This document shows positions 1 to 9,147 of a stretch of 14,631 nt of DNA, in pieces. The translations under genes were made by a program, and so were the position numbers. Under the pieces are notes generated by a model. It searched no databases. It saw only the letters and a list, made by a program, of their open reading frames with translations, and was not told where the DNA came from. Position 1 is the stretch's first letter. Each line of letters starts with the position of its first letter. This DNA is from DATJJW01 sp035491935 (GTDB lineage: Bacteria; Pseudomonadota; Alphaproteobacteria; ATCC43930; CGMCC-115725). Location of the stretch: contig DATJJW010000092.1 of the NCBI GenBank assembly GCA_035491935.1, positions 1 to 14,631 on the forward strand, in the 5' to 3' direction.

Positions 1-1
1 G

Positions 2-172
2 GTCAAGGCCGGCCGTAAGGGCGGCGAACAGAGCGGCGGCAATTTCGCCAATAATCGTGAACGGGCCGCGGAAGCGGGGCGCAAGGGCGGCCAGATGAGC
101 GGCGGCAATTTCGCCAATAATCCCGAGCGCGCCGCCCAAGCGGGCCGCAAGGGCGGACGTGCCAGCCATTAG
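2..172 (+). CDS. KGG-repeat general stress-type protein, 3' end only
   Basis: The visible 56 residues are the C-terminal part of a small, very hydrophilic protein; the start lies left of the window. They hold two 22-residue repeats (AGRKGG-x2-SGGNFANN-x-ERAA) and the start of a third, ending RASH. The repeats begin at bases 8, 74 and 140, so the DNA unit is 66 bp. The AGRKGG/GGNFANN pattern is that of the KGG motif family (YciG, fungal Con-10), whose members are short stress-induced proteins thought to be disordered; their molecular role is not established. The gene converges on the lut operon, with 76 bp between the two stop codons and no convincing terminator there (only 4-bp stems). The family call is from motif recognition and fairly secure; the role in this organism is unknown. 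Confidence 0.8.
   Translation, partial: VKAGRKGGEQSGGNFANNRERAAEAGRKGGQMSGGNFANNPERAAQAGRKGGRASH
8..172 (+). repeat. 66-bp in-frame tandem repeat in the KGG gene
   Basis: Two full 66-bp units start at 8 and 74, and a third is cut short at 140 by the stop codon. The core coding for SGGNFANN is nearly identical between units, with more drift at third positions elsewhere. This suggests the protein grew by unit duplication. More units may lie left of the window. Confidence 0.8.
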
Positions 173-248
173 AGCCTTTCGGGGCTACTAGGCCTCTTTG
201 GGGACAAGCCGGCCCAGCAGGACGGCCACGTCGGTCTCGCCCCCGCTC

Positions 249-826
249 CTAGACATAAATGACGGTCAGGCTGCGCACGCCCTGGGCGCCGCGTACCATC
301 ACGCCCTGGATATCGGCGGTCGCCGAGGGCCCGCTATGCAGCACCGCATAGCGGGCCCGGGCAATCTCCGGCCGCCTGTAGGCCGAGTGGATGTTGGGCA
401 GCACCTGGGCCGGATCGAGCAGCACGAGGAGGTGCTCGCAGAGGTGCGGGAAGGCGTTCATGCCCAGCTGCGCCTCGGTCAGGCAGACTGAACCGGTCTC
501 AGCCACGCCGAACGCGGCGCGCACAATGCCGAGTTCGACATACTGCGCCTCCTGGGGCGTTGCGAAATCCGTGATCCGGCAGGTGCCTTCGACCTCCGGC
601 ACCGTCGAGCAGACGAGACGCACATCCGGATAGAGCCGCCGCACCAGGCCGGCCCAATCCTCGCCCGGCTGCAGCGCGGCCATGGTCCCGCCCATCAGCG
701 CCAGCCGCTCGGGGAAAAGTTTGGACGGCTCCCGATAGGCTTCCTCGAAAGACGGCACATCCGGCAGCGGGAAATCGCCGGCCGGACGGTTGACCTTGAG
801 CGCCGCCAGGATCGCTTCGCGCGCGC

Positions 827-830
<4 letters not shown>
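249..830 (-). CDS. lutC: LUD-domain protein LutC, lactate utilization
   Basis: LutC is the LUD-domain subunit of the LutABC complex that oxidises L-lactate to pyruvate in the cytoplasm. The protein is 193 residues, shorter than the 230 or so of E. coli YkgG. It starts MSAREAILAALKVNRP and carries the LUD core, seen in VAETGSVCLTE (about residues 108-118) and the HLLVLLDPAQVLPNIHSAY stretch (about 132-150). The start at 830 is chosen because its ATG overlaps the lutB stop in an ATGA, the same junction style as lutA/lutB, and because residues encoded further upstream in the same frame are out-of-frame lutB sequence. It is the last gene of the AKR-lutA-lutB-lutC operon. LUD proteins have lost or changed functions in some lineages, so lactate as substrate rests mainly on the operon context. 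Confidence 0.9.
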
Positions 831-2271
<1,441 letters not shown>

Positions 2272-2275
<4 letters not shown>

Positions 2276-3015
2276 GCGCCCCTGCCGTTCAGGATTTCGG
2301 CGATGTGGACGAATTTGAGCTTGAGCTTCGCCCGTTCGGCACAGCCCTGTTGATGCATCATACAGGAACTGTCGGCCGAGACGACGTAGGAGGCGCCCGC
2401 CTGGAAATGGCGCCACACCTTGTCATGGCCCATGCGCGCCGAAACCGCATCCTCGCTGACCGAGAAGGTACCGCCGAAGCCGCAGCATTCATCCGCCCGC
2501 TCCGGCACCACGAATTCGATGCCGCTGACCTTCTCCAAGAGCGCCTTTGGCTTGGAGAAGAAGGGCTCGCCCAGCTCCGACATCGACGCGGTGCGCAGCG
2601 CCCGCAGCGCGCCGCAGCCATTATGCAAGCCGACCCGATGCGGAAAGCGGGCCCAGGGGAAGGCATCGACCTGGAGCACGTCGTGCAGAAACTCGACCAG
2701 TTCGTAGGTGCGGTCACGAACATGGCGCACGGCAGGCGTCTCCGGGATCGCATCCAGATGCGCGCGAATATGGTGGACGCAGCTGGCCGAGGGCATGACC
2801 ACCGCATCGAATTCGGCGAAGTTGCGTACGAACAGCGCCTCGGCCCCGGCGGCATCGCCATTGCAGCCATTATTCGCCATGGGCTGGCCGCAGCAGGTCT
2901 GGCTGAGCGGATACGTCACGTCCTGCCCTAGCCGCTCCAGCAATTCGAGCGTGGCGATGCCGACCTCCGGATGGAAGGCATCGATGAAGCAGGGGATGGC
3001 GAGACCGATCCGCAT
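2272..3015 (-). CDS. lutA: LutA, CCG-domain (Fe-S) lactate oxidation subunit
   Basis: LutA (247 residues) belongs to the heterodisulfide-reductase-subunit-B/GlpC-like family with two cysteine-rich CCG domains, and works with LutB and LutC in L-lactate oxidation. The first domain has C9, the C41-C42-G pair and C79 (SASC). The second has H131-NGC134, C177-C178-GFGGTFSV and C218. Both halves are intact. The start at 3015 (MRIGLAIPCF) is preferred over a start 11 codons upstream. It matches the family N-terminus, and an AAGG ribosome-binding sequence overlapping the TAA of the upstream aldo/keto reductase gene lies at a suitable distance. It lies 10 bp after that gene, so the two are almost certainly co-transcribed. 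No LldR/LutR regulator or lactate permease gene is next to this operon. Confidence 0.93.
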
Positions 3016-3025
3016 GGGCAGGCCC

Positions 3026-4006
3026 TTACTCGAACCCGGCAATCTCATGGGGGATGTAGGGCTCCTCCAGATAACCCTGCTCCTCGGGCGTCAGATGCAG
3101 CTCCAGCGCCGCCAGCGCATCGGTGAGATGCTCGGGCTTCGAGGCGCCGATGATCGGCGAGGTCACCGCCGGCTGGTGCAGCAGCCAGGACAGCGCCACC
3201 TGCGCCCGATTGACGCCACGCTTCTGGGCCAGGTCGCCCACCCGGTCGACCACTTTGCGATCGGCCTCCTCCGCACGGGTATAGAGCGAGGCCAGCACCT
3301 TGTCCGTGCCGCTGCGTTGGGTCTCCTCGTCCCAGGGCCGGGTCAGCTTGCCGCGCGCCAGCGGGCTCCAAGGAATGACGCCGATGCCCTGGTCCATGCA
3401 CAGGCCCAGCATCTCGCGCTCCTCCTCGCGGTAGAGCAGGTTGTAGTGGTTCTGCATGGTGACGAAGCGCGCCCAGCCATTGAGGTCGCTGGTGAACAGC
3501 GCCTTGGCGAATTGCCAGGCATGCATCGAGGAGGCGCCGATGTAGCGCACCTTGCCCCAATGCACGAGGTCATTGAGTGCCTCCAGCGTCTCCTCGATCG
3601 GCGTGTCGTAGTCCCAGCGATGGATCTGGTAGAGGTCGATATAATCGGTGCCCAGCCGGCGCAGGCTGTTGTCGACCTCGCGCAGAATCGCCTTGCGCGA
3701 CAGCCCTTGGCCATTCGCGTCCTTGCCAACGGGGAAATAGACCTTGGACGCCAGCACGATCTCGTCGCGCGGCACCATGTCCTTGAGCGCGCGGCCGACG
3801 ATCTCCTCGCTGGAGCCGTCGGAATAGGTGTTGGCGCAATCGAAGAAATTGATGCCGGCATCCAGCGCCGCCTTGATGAAGGGCCGGGAGGCATCCTCGT
3901 CCAGCGTCCAGGGATGGCTGCCGCGTCCCGGCTCGCCATAGGTCATGCAACCGAGGCAGAGACGTGAGACCTTCATGCCGGTCGTCCCAAGTCTTACATA
4001 GTCCAT
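3026..4006 (-). CDS. yajO: YajO-type aldo/keto reductase
   Basis: This 326-residue cytoplasmic NADPH-type aldo/keto reductase closely follows E. coli YajO along its length: SRLCLGCMTYGEP near 14-26, SDGSSEEIVGRAL near 62-74, QIHRWDY near 127-133, and HYNLLYREEEREML in the middle. The catalytic tetrad of the superfamily is present: Asp56, Tyr61, Lys88, His129. The cofactor-binding end appears as PIIGASKPEHL. YajO has been linked to forming 1-deoxyxylulose 5-phosphate, but the substrate here is unknown. The ATG at 4006 has a strong GGAGGG site (4014-4019) 7 bases upstream. It is the first gene of the operon with lutABC, so it may act on a 2-hydroxyacid or 2-oxoaldehyde related to lactate. The family is sure, the YajO orthology likely, the role inferred. 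Confidence 0.85.
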   Translation of the reverse strand: MDYVRLGTTGMKVSRLCLGCMTYGEPGRGSHPWTLDEDASRPFIKAALDAGINFFDCANTYSDGSSEEIVGRALKDMVPRDEIVLASKVYFPVGKDANGQGLSRKAILREVDNSLRRLGTDYIDLYQIHRWDYDTPIEETLEALNDLVHWGKVRYIGASSMHAWQFAKALFTSDLNGWARFVTMQNHYNLLYREEEREMLGLCMDQGIGVIPWSPLARGKLTRPWDEETQRSGTDKVLASLYTRAEEADRKVVDRVGDLAQKRGVNRAQVALSWLLHQPAVTSPIIGASKPEHLTDALAALELHLTPEEQGYLEEPYIPHEIAGFE

Positions 4007-4040
4007 GGCGTCGCCCTCCGGCGTGGTCTGATTTGCAGGG

Positions 4041-4069
4041 AGATTAGGTCTCGATGGGCGTCACCGCAA
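4041..4069 (-). promoter_or_regulatory. possible promoter of the AKR-lutABC operon
   Basis: On the - strand a TTGCGG (-35, 4064-4069), a 17-bp spacer and TAATCT (-10, 4041-4046) would start transcription near 4034, about 28 bases before the AKR start codon. It overlaps the first codons of the divergent MFS gene. The -10 match is mediocre; this is the best candidate I found in a 47-bp divergent gap. Confidence 0.3.
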
Positions 4070-5355
4070 CCTCCGGTCCCAAGAAATCGATCGGCCGACG
4101 GCGCTGGACCATCGGCGTGCTGCTGGGCGCCGGCGTCCTGATCAATTACTTCGACCGTGTGAACCTTTCGGTCGCCACCCCCCAGCTCAGCAAGGAATTC
4201 GGTCTGACGCCAGGCGATCTGGGCCTGCTGCTCAGCGCCTTCTTCTGGCCCTATGCCCTGCTGCAGATTCCGGCCGGCCTCATCCTCGATTGGCTGGGCG
4301 TGACACGGATCGGGCGCTGGGGCGCCTTTCTCTGGACGCTGGCTTCGGGCCTGGTCGCCATGAGCCCGGGCCTGGGCGGCGTCCTGGCGGGGCGGTTGCT
4401 GCTCGGCGTCGCCGAGGCGCCGGGTTTCCCCGCCAATGCCAAGGCAACCGGCTATTGGTTCCCACGCGGCGAGCGCGCGATGGCGACGGCTTTGTTCGAT
4501 GCCGCAGCTAAATTCTCCAATGTCATCGGCGTGCCGCTCGTCGCCCTCGTGGTCGTGGAGTTCGGCTGGCGTTGGGGCTTCGTGATGACCGCGGCTTTGA
4601 GCTTCGCCTATTTCCTGGCCTTCTTGGTTCTCTATCGCGATCCCAGCCGGGACCGGCGACTGGGTGCGGCGGAAAAGGCCTATATCGCCGAGGGCGGTGC
4701 CGCACCCGAAGGACACACCGAGGCCGGCGCCGGCCGGCTGCTCGGCTATCTGCTCGCCAACCGCAAGGTCTGGGGCCTGACCATAGGCTTCTCCGCTTAT
4801 GGCTATTCCTTCTATCTGTTCCTGACGTGGCTGCCGGGCTACCTGGTCCAGACCATGCATATGGATGTCCTGAAATCGGCCAGCTACACGGCGATCCCCT
4901 GGTGCTGCGCCACATTGTCCGATCTCCTCGTCGGTGGCTGGCTGATCGACCATTTGATCCGCCGCGGCCATGACGAGACGAAGGTGCGCAAGGCGGTGCT
5001 GGTGATCGGCATGGTGCTGGGCCTGGCAGTGCTGGGCGCCACCACGACCACGAACCCGAGCGTGGCGATCTTCTGGATCTCGCTGGCGCTGACCGGGCTG
5101 GCCGCCGCCGCCCCGGTCGGCTGGTCGCTCCCCTCGCTCATTGCACCCAAGGGCGGCACAGCGACGATTGGCAGCATCATGAATTTCGGCAACAACCTGA
5201 TGGGCGCGGTGGCACCGGCAGTGACGGGCTTCGTCGTCGGCGCCACCCATTCCTTCACCCTGGCCTTCTCGATCGCGGGCGCCATGCTGCTGGTCGGCAT
5301 CCTCGCCTTCACAGTCATTATGGGCCGCATCGAACCCATTCCGGAGCCCCGATGA
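4054..5355 (+). CDS. MFS transporter, anion:cation symporter (ACS) family, probably sugar acid
   Basis: This 433-residue inner-membrane protein has the hydrophobic pattern of a 12-helix major facilitator. ACS-family marks are NYFDRVNLS after helix 1 (residues 31-39), the Q-x3-G-x3-D-x2-G loop between helices 2 and 3 (71-82), and RLLLGVAEAPGFPA near helix 4 (114-127). A hydrophilic loop at about 195-235 separates the two six-helix halves. ACS members carry organic anions such as hexuronates, galactonate, glucarate or phthalate with protons. The stop overlaps the gntK start in ATGA, so the substrate is most likely gluconate or a similar aldonate; this is inference from the neighbour. The ATG at 4054 is preceded by GGGAG (about 4038-4042). 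It runs divergently from the AKR-lut operon with 47 bp between start codons. Confidence 0.85.
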   Translation: MGVTATSGPKKSIGRRRWTIGVLLGAGVLINYFDRVNLSVATPQLSKEFGLTPGDLGLLLSAFFWPYALLQIPAGLILDWLGVTRIGRWGAFLWTLASGLVAMSPGLGGVLAGRLLLGVAEAPGFPANAKATGYWFPRGERAMATALFDAAAKFSNVIGVPLVALVVVEFGWRWGFVMTAALSFAYFLAFLVLYRDPSRDRRLGAAEKAYIAEGGAAPEGHTEAGAGRLLGYLLANRKVWGLTIGFSAYGYSFYLFLTWLPGYLVQTMHMDVLKSASYTAIPWCCATLSDLLVGGWLIDHLIRRGHDETKVRKAVLVIGMVLGLAVLGATTTTNPSVAIFWISLALTGLAAAAPVGWSLPSLIAPKGGTATIGSIMNFGNNLMGAVAPAVTGFVVGATHSFTLAFSIAGAMLLVGILAFTVIMGRIEPIPEPR

Positions 5356-5873
5356 CCGATATCGATCAGAAACCGATAGCGCTCGTCCTCATGGGCGTTT
5401 CCGGCTGTGGCAAGTCGACCATCGCCAAAATATTGGCCACCCGGCTGCACTGGCCGTTCATCGAGGGGGACGATCTGCACCCGCCGGCCAATGTCGAGAA
5501 GATGAGCGCCGGTATTCCTTTGAACGACGAAGACCGTGCACCTTGGCTGGCCGCGATCGCCGCCACGATCGTGGACGACCTCACGGCCGGGCGATCCTGC
5601 ATCATCACCTGCTCGGCGTTGAAGCGGCGCTATCGCGAGACGATCGGCGGCGGCAACCCACAAGTGCTCTTCATCTATCTGAAGGGCGACCGGCAGATGA
5701 TCGCGCAACGCCTGGCAGGGCGTAAGGGGCATTTCATGCCCACCAGCCTGTTGGACAGCCAATTCGCGGCGCTGGAGGAGCCAGGGCCGGAGGAGCACGC
5801 CCTCACCGTCGAAATCGGACCGCCCCCGGACGAGATTGCCGAGACGATCATCGCGAAGCTGAGCCGGCGATAA
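5352..5873 (+). CDS. gntK: Gluconokinase GntK
   Basis: GntK phosphorylates D-gluconate with ATP to 6-phosphogluconate, feeding the Entner-Doudoroff or pentose phosphate route. The 173-residue length is normal for the family. Motifs seen are the P-loop GVSGCGKS (15-22), EGDDLHPPANVEKM (38-51), the IPLNDEDRAPWL block (55-66), the CSALKRRYRE segment (88-96), and HFMPTSLLDSQFAALEEP (127-144). All are hallmarks of thermoresistant-type gluconokinase. The start codon lies inside the transporter stop (ATGA), meaning translational coupling. The 3' end meets the oppositely oriented membrane-protein gene with only 3 bp between stop codons and no terminator visible. Function is well supported; related sugar-acid kinase activity cannot be excluded. 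Confidence 0.93.
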   Translation: MTDIDQKPIALVLMGVSGCGKSTIAKILATRLHWPFIEGDDLHPPANVEKMSAGIPLNDEDRAPWLAAIAATIVDDLTAGRSCIITCSALKRRYRETIGGGNPQVLFIYLKGDRQMIAQRLAGRKGHFMPTSLLDSQFAALEEPGPEEHALTVEIGPPPDEIAETIIAKLSRR

Positions 5874-5876
5874 GGA

Positions 5877-6323
5877 TTAGTGGGTGGGCTCCACGACGGA
5901 TGCCCGCGGCTTCCCCGGCATGAATGCCGCCGCGACAGCGGTGCCGATGCTCGCCAGCCAGAGCCAGTAGCCGATGCGCAGGCCGGTGATCGGGAAAGGG
6001 ATGCCGGCCTCGTTGGTCACGATCTCCTTGCGGAACAGGAAGGCGATGGCCAGTACCGCGGCCAGAACGCCGAGGATGCCGCCCAGGGCACGCCAGCGCA
6101 CCCGCCGCCATTCACGCCAGATGAGCAGCCACGCCGCAAACAGCAGCGGGTTGGCGAACCAAGTGAGGTTCCTCTGGTCAACCAGGAAGTCGAAGACGCC
6201 GAACAGCAGGATGCCGAAGCCCGGCCAGTCGGAGCATGAGCTCTGCTCGCAGAACGCATCCATCGGCATGCTGACGAGGTAGAGGGCGACGCTGAGCAGG
6301 AGGATGTACCGCCGCGCCGCCAT
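5877..6323 (-). CDS. Small multi-pass membrane protein of unknown function
   Basis: This 148-residue protein is hydrophobic, with about five likely membrane segments: near 5-22, 32-48, 55-68, 80-97 and 112-134. A basic stretch (REWRRVRWR, about 70-78) separates the third and fourth. Two Cys in CEQSSC (25-30) follow the first segment, where they could face the periplasm. No catalytic motif is recognised. The start at 6323 lies 5 bp after the mltG stop, so it is probably the last gene of the fab-mltG transcript. Similar short membrane proteins with an SxWPGxxxLLxG pattern and ANPLL occur in many proteobacteria without assigned function, from memory. It is a real gene by codon pattern and packing, but I do not assign a role. 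Confidence 0.7.
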   Translation of the reverse strand: MAARRYILLLSVALYLVSMPMDAFCEQSSCSDWPGFGILLFGVFDFLVDQRNLTWFANPLLFAAWLLIWREWRRVRWRALGGILGVLAAVLAIAFLFRKEIVTNEAGIPFPITGLRIGYWLWLASIGTAVAAAFMPGKPRASVVEPTH

Positions 6324-6328
6324 CGCAT

Positions 6329-7366
6329 CTAGTGCCGCGGCTGTGGGGCGGTGGCGCCGGCAGGACCGCCGGTACCGGCCGGCGCAGCACCATTAGCCGA
6401 GGCAGCGGCCTTCGACTCTCTCAGATGGACGACATTGCGGTTGTGGGCCTCCAACGTCTCGGCGAAGGCATGCCCGCCCGTGCCGTCGGCAACGAAATAG
6501 AGGTCCTTGGTGTGGGCCGGATGCAGCACGGCGAGCAGCGACGCCTTGCCGGGATTGGCGATCGGTCCGGGCGGCAAGCCGGCACTGGCATAGGTATTGT
6601 AGGGCGACGCCGTCGCGAGGTCGTCATGATCGAGCGGCCGACCGAGCGGCTTGTCGCCCTTGGTGATGGCATAGATCACCGTCGGGTCCGATTGCAGCTT
6701 CATGCCGAGCTTGAGCCGGTTGTAGAACACCGCCGCGATCTTGGGCCGCTCCGTCGGCAACCCGGTCTCCTTCTCGACGATCGAGGCCAGCGTTACGGCC
6801 TGGGCCTCGCTGGTGAGCGGCAGCCCCGGCTCGCGATCGGCCCAGAGCTGGTCCAGCTCCTGGCGCATCGCGCGCTCCATGCGCGCCACCATGCCGGCAC
6901 GGGAATCGCCATAGGAATAGATGTAGGTTTCGGGCAGCACCGCCCCTTCGGGCAGGTTCCTGGGCGCGGCCCCGCTCATCTCCGGCGCGGCATCGACCGC
7001 CGCGATCACCTCCGCCGAGGAGAAGCCTTCCGGGATCACCAGCTTGTGCTTGACCGTCTTGCCGGACAGCAGGAGCTTGATGACGCCCGCCGGGCTGACA
7101 TGGGCCGGGAAATCATATTCGCCGAGCTTGAGATGGCGGGCATCGCCGGTCGCCTTGGCAACCAGCGCGAATATCAGGGGATAGCGGATGACCCCGGCCT
7201 TGGCCAGCTGGTCGCCGGTCGCCTCGACGCCGCCAGGAACCAGTACCAGACGCGTCTGCTGGGCCAGCGGGCCGGGGCCGCTCCACCAGCCCATCCCGCG
7301 ATCCACGGCGACGCCGCCGCCGAGGATGAGGATGAGCAGGAAGAAAAGGCAGCCGATCCGGCCCAA
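6329..7366 (-). CDS. mltG: Endolytic peptidoglycan transglycosylase MltG
   Basis: MltG (YceG) is an inner-membrane lytic transglycosylase that cuts nascent glycan strands and sets their length. The 345-residue protein has one N-terminal membrane helix (about 5-22), a LysM-like periplasmic region, and the catalytic core ASIVEKETGLPTERPKIAAV starting near 194. Glu198 is the likely equivalent of the E. coli catalytic Glu218, followed by FYNRLKLGMKLQSDPTVIY (214-232) and SPYNTYASAGLPPGPIANPG. The tail after 315 is Ala/Gly/Pro-rich. The start is a TTG at 7366: the fabF stop at 7382 is in the same frame, so no earlier start is possible, and later ATGs would lose the membrane anchor. It lies 15 bp after fabF, the usual fab-mltG neighbourhood. 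Confidence 0.93.
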   Translation of the reverse strand: MGRIGCLFFLLILILGGGVAVDRGMGWWSGPGPLAQQTRLVLVPGGVEATGDQLAKAGVIRYPLIFALVAKATGDARHLKLGEYDFPAHVSPAGVIKLLLSGKTVKHKLVIPEGFSSAEVIAAVDAAPEMSGAAPRNLPEGAVLPETYIYSYGDSRAGMVARMERAMRQELDQLWADREPGLPLTSEAQAVTLASIVEKETGLPTERPKIAAVFYNRLKLGMKLQSDPTVIYAITKGDKPLGRPLDHDDLATASPYNTYASAGLPPGPIANPGKASLLAVLHPAHTKDLYFVADGTGGHAFAETLEAHNRNVVHLRESKAAASANGAAPAGTGGPAGATAPQPRH

Positions 7367-7381
7367 AGACGTAGGGTCCGG

Positions 7382-8641
7382 TTAGACGCTGGCGAAGATC
7401 AACGAGGCGTTGGTGCCGCCGAAGCCGAAGGAATTCGACAGGGCGTAGCGCACCTTCTTGTCCTTGGCGATCTGCGGCACCAGGTCGATGTCGCAGGATT
7501 CGGAAGGATGCTCGAGATTGATGGTCGGCGGCAGCACGCCGTGCTGCATGGCCAAGAGCGAATAGATCGCCTCGACCGCGCCGGCCGCGCCCAGCAGATG
7601 GCCGATCGCCGATTTGGTCGACGACATGGACAGCTTATAGGCGTGGTCGCCGAACAGACGCTTGACCGAGCCTACTTCGATCTCGTCGCCGAGCGGCGTC
7701 GAGGTGCCATGGGCGTTGATGTAGTCGATCTGCTCGGGGTTGAGCTTGGCGCTCTTCAACGCCGCCTTCATCGCCATGAAGCCGCCGCGGCCATCCTCGG
7801 CGGGGGCGGTCACGTGATAGGCGTCGCCCGCCATGCCGTAACCGATGACCTCGCCGTAGATCTTGGCGCCGCGCGCCTTGGCGTGCTCGTATTCCTCAAG
7901 GATGAGGACGCCGGCGCCCTCGCCCATGACGAAGCCGTCACGGTCGCGGTCGAAGGGGCGCGAAGCCTTCTCCGGCGTATCATTGAAGTTGGTCGACAAG
8001 GCGCGCGCGGCCGAGAACCCGGCCATGCCGATGCGACCGATCGCCGCCTCGGCACCACCCGCCACCATGACCTCGGCATCGCCGAGGCTGATCATGCGTG
8101 CGGCGTCGCCGATGGCATGAGCGCCGGTGGCGCAGGCCGTGACCACCGCGTGGTTCGGACCCTTGAAGCCATACCTGATCGAGACCTGGCCGGAGGCGAG
8201 ATTGATCAGGCAGGACGGAATGAAGAACGGGCTGACCCGGCGCGGGCCCTTCTCATGCAGGGTGATGGCGGTCTCGGCGATGCCATTGAGACCGCCGATG
8301 CCCGAGCCGATCATGACGCCGGTACGGAACTGATTCTCATCGTCCGTCGGCGCCCAGCCGCTGTCCTTGATCGCCATATCGGCGGCGGCCAGCGCGTAGG
8401 CGATGAACATGTCCATCTTACGCTGGTCCTTGGTCGGGACCCAGTCGTCGATATGGAACAGTCCATCCGCCGTCGGACCTTCCGGCACCGTGCCGGCAAC
8501 CCGGCAAGGCAGGTCCGATACCTGGAACCTCTCGACGGCACGGATACCCGAGCGACCATCGATCAGGTTCCGCCAGTTACGCTCGATGCCCACGCCCAGA
8601 GGCGTGACCAACCCAATTCCAGTAACGACGACTCGTCTCAT
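7382..8641 (-). CDS. fabF: Beta-ketoacyl-ACP synthase II FabF
   Basis: FabF condenses malonyl-ACP with acyl-ACP in the elongation cycle of type II fatty-acid synthesis in the cytoplasm. The protein is 419 residues, about family length (E. coli 413). The KAS II catalytic triad is complete: Cys170 in VTACATGAHAIG, His311 in NAHGTSTPLGD, and His348 in KSAIGHLLGAAG, with Lys343 just before. The SNSFGFGGTN segment near 402-411 forms the C-terminal active-site loop. The ATG at 8641 is chosen over a TTG one codon earlier because MRRVVVTGIG fits the family and an AGGG sequence sits upstream. It follows acpP by 27 bp and precedes mltG by 15 bp in one operon. Confidence 0.97.
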   Translation of the reverse strand: MRRVVVTGIGLVTPLGVGIERNWRNLIDGRSGIRAVERFQVSDLPCRVAGTVPEGPTADGLFHIDDWVPTKDQRKMDMFIAYALAAADMAIKDSGWAPTDDENQFRTGVMIGSGIGGLNGIAETAITLHEKGPRRVSPFFIPSCLINLASGQVSIRYGFKGPNHAVVTACATGAHAIGDAARMISLGDAEVMVAGGAEAAIGRIGMAGFSAARALSTNFNDTPEKASRPFDRDRDGFVMGEGAGVLILEEYEHAKARGAKIYGEVIGYGMAGDAYHVTAPAEDGRGGFMAMKAALKSAKLNPEQIDYINAHGTSTPLGDEIEVGSVKRLFGDHAYKLSMSSTKSAIGHLLGAAGAVEAIYSLLAMQHGVLPPTINLEHPSESCDIDLVPQIAKDKKVRYALSNSFGFGGTNASLIFASV

Positions 8642-8668
8642 CAAGACCCTGCCAACTCGTTGACGGGC

Positions 8669-8902
8669 TTAGGAGTGCGCTTCGATGAACGAAACGGCAT
8701 CCTTGACCGTCACGATCTTCTCGGCCGCATCATCCGGAATCTCGCAGCCGAACTCTTCCTCGAACGCCATGACAAGCTCGACCGTGTCCAGGCTGTCGGC
8801 GCCCAGGTCGTCGATGAAGCTGGCGTTCTCGGTGACCTTGGCCTCGTCGACGCCCAGGTGCTCGACAACGATCTTCTTAACCCGCTCGGCGATGTCGCTC
8901 AT
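8669..8902 (-). CDS. acpP: Acyl carrier protein AcpP
   Basis: AcpP (77 residues, acidic) carries growing acyl chains on a 4'-phosphopantetheine attached to Ser37 in the GADSLDTVEL motif. Sequence and length are canonical for the family, with the FIDDLGADSLD segment at 29-39 and EIPDDAAEKIVTV at 54-66. A GAGGAAGAGAG ribosome-binding stretch precedes the ATG at 8902. A 245-bp gap separates it from fabG, by far the largest in this cluster. This suggests acpP has its own promoter or processed leader, in keeping with its usual very high expression. The gene is followed by fabF after 27 bp. Confidence 0.98.
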   Translation of the reverse strand: MSDIAERVKKIVVEHLGVDEAKVTENASFIDDLGADSLDTVELVMAFEEEFGCEIPDDAAEKIVTVKDAVSFIEAHS

Positions 8903-9147
8903 TATCTCTCTTCCTCAGATGTAACTATGGTTGCCAAGAAACCCGTCGATCAGGTGCTCGACCTTGATCTCGATGACGGCGTTCCGGTTTTCCTCCTGCC
9001 GGACGCACGGGAAATCGCGCGTCCGTATGAATTCCGTCGATGGGCATAGCCGAATAAGCCTGCCCGGGTCCGGTGCCTTAACACAGTTCAATTTCCAACA
9101 CCAGTGCCGCAACCCGCCCCCGGCATGGGTCTGGCACGCATGGGTGG
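8903..9147 (-). other. 245-bp intergenic leader upstream of acpP
   Basis: No gene is supported here. On the - strand it holds an AGGAGG (8992-8997) with no start codon at a usable distance and no clear sigma-70 promoter that I could find. A reading frame across it on the - strand continues out of fabG in another frame and lacks its own start. Its length and position make it the likely site of acpP transcription start and mRNA processing. Confidence 0.45.

Noticed and set aside
173..248. A bidirectional terminator between the KGG gene and lutC
   Set aside because: Only stems of about 4 bp could be drawn and there is no proper T-run on either strand.
2708..3967. A 419-codon + strand frame opposite lutA and the aldo/keto reductase
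   Set aside because: It is a shadow of two genes with intact catalytic motifs, and has no recognisable domain or ribosome-binding site.
3972..4000. A + strand promoter for the MFS gene, TTCATG-N17-TACATA
   Set aside because: Only about three of six bases match consensus in each box, too weak to list as a feature.
3994..5250. A 418-codon - strand frame opposite the MFS transporter
   Set aside because: The + strand frame has clear ACS transporter motifs and overlaps gntK correctly; the reverse frame is Gln/Ala/Gly/His-rich with no family features.
6332..9049. A 905-codon open frame on the + strand opposite mltG, fabF and acpP
   Set aside because: It is antisense to three certain genes. Its translation is Arg/Asp/His/Gly-rich low-complexity sequence with no motif, as expected from the reverse frame of GC-rich codons.
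8915..9147. A possible short gene between fabG and acpP on the - strand, ending in protein-like sequence (EIKVEHLIDGFLGNH)
   Set aside because: The AGGAGG at 8992-8997 has no ATG, GTG or TTG at usable spacing, and the frame runs in from the wrong frame of fabG. Chance or decayed sequence is more likely.
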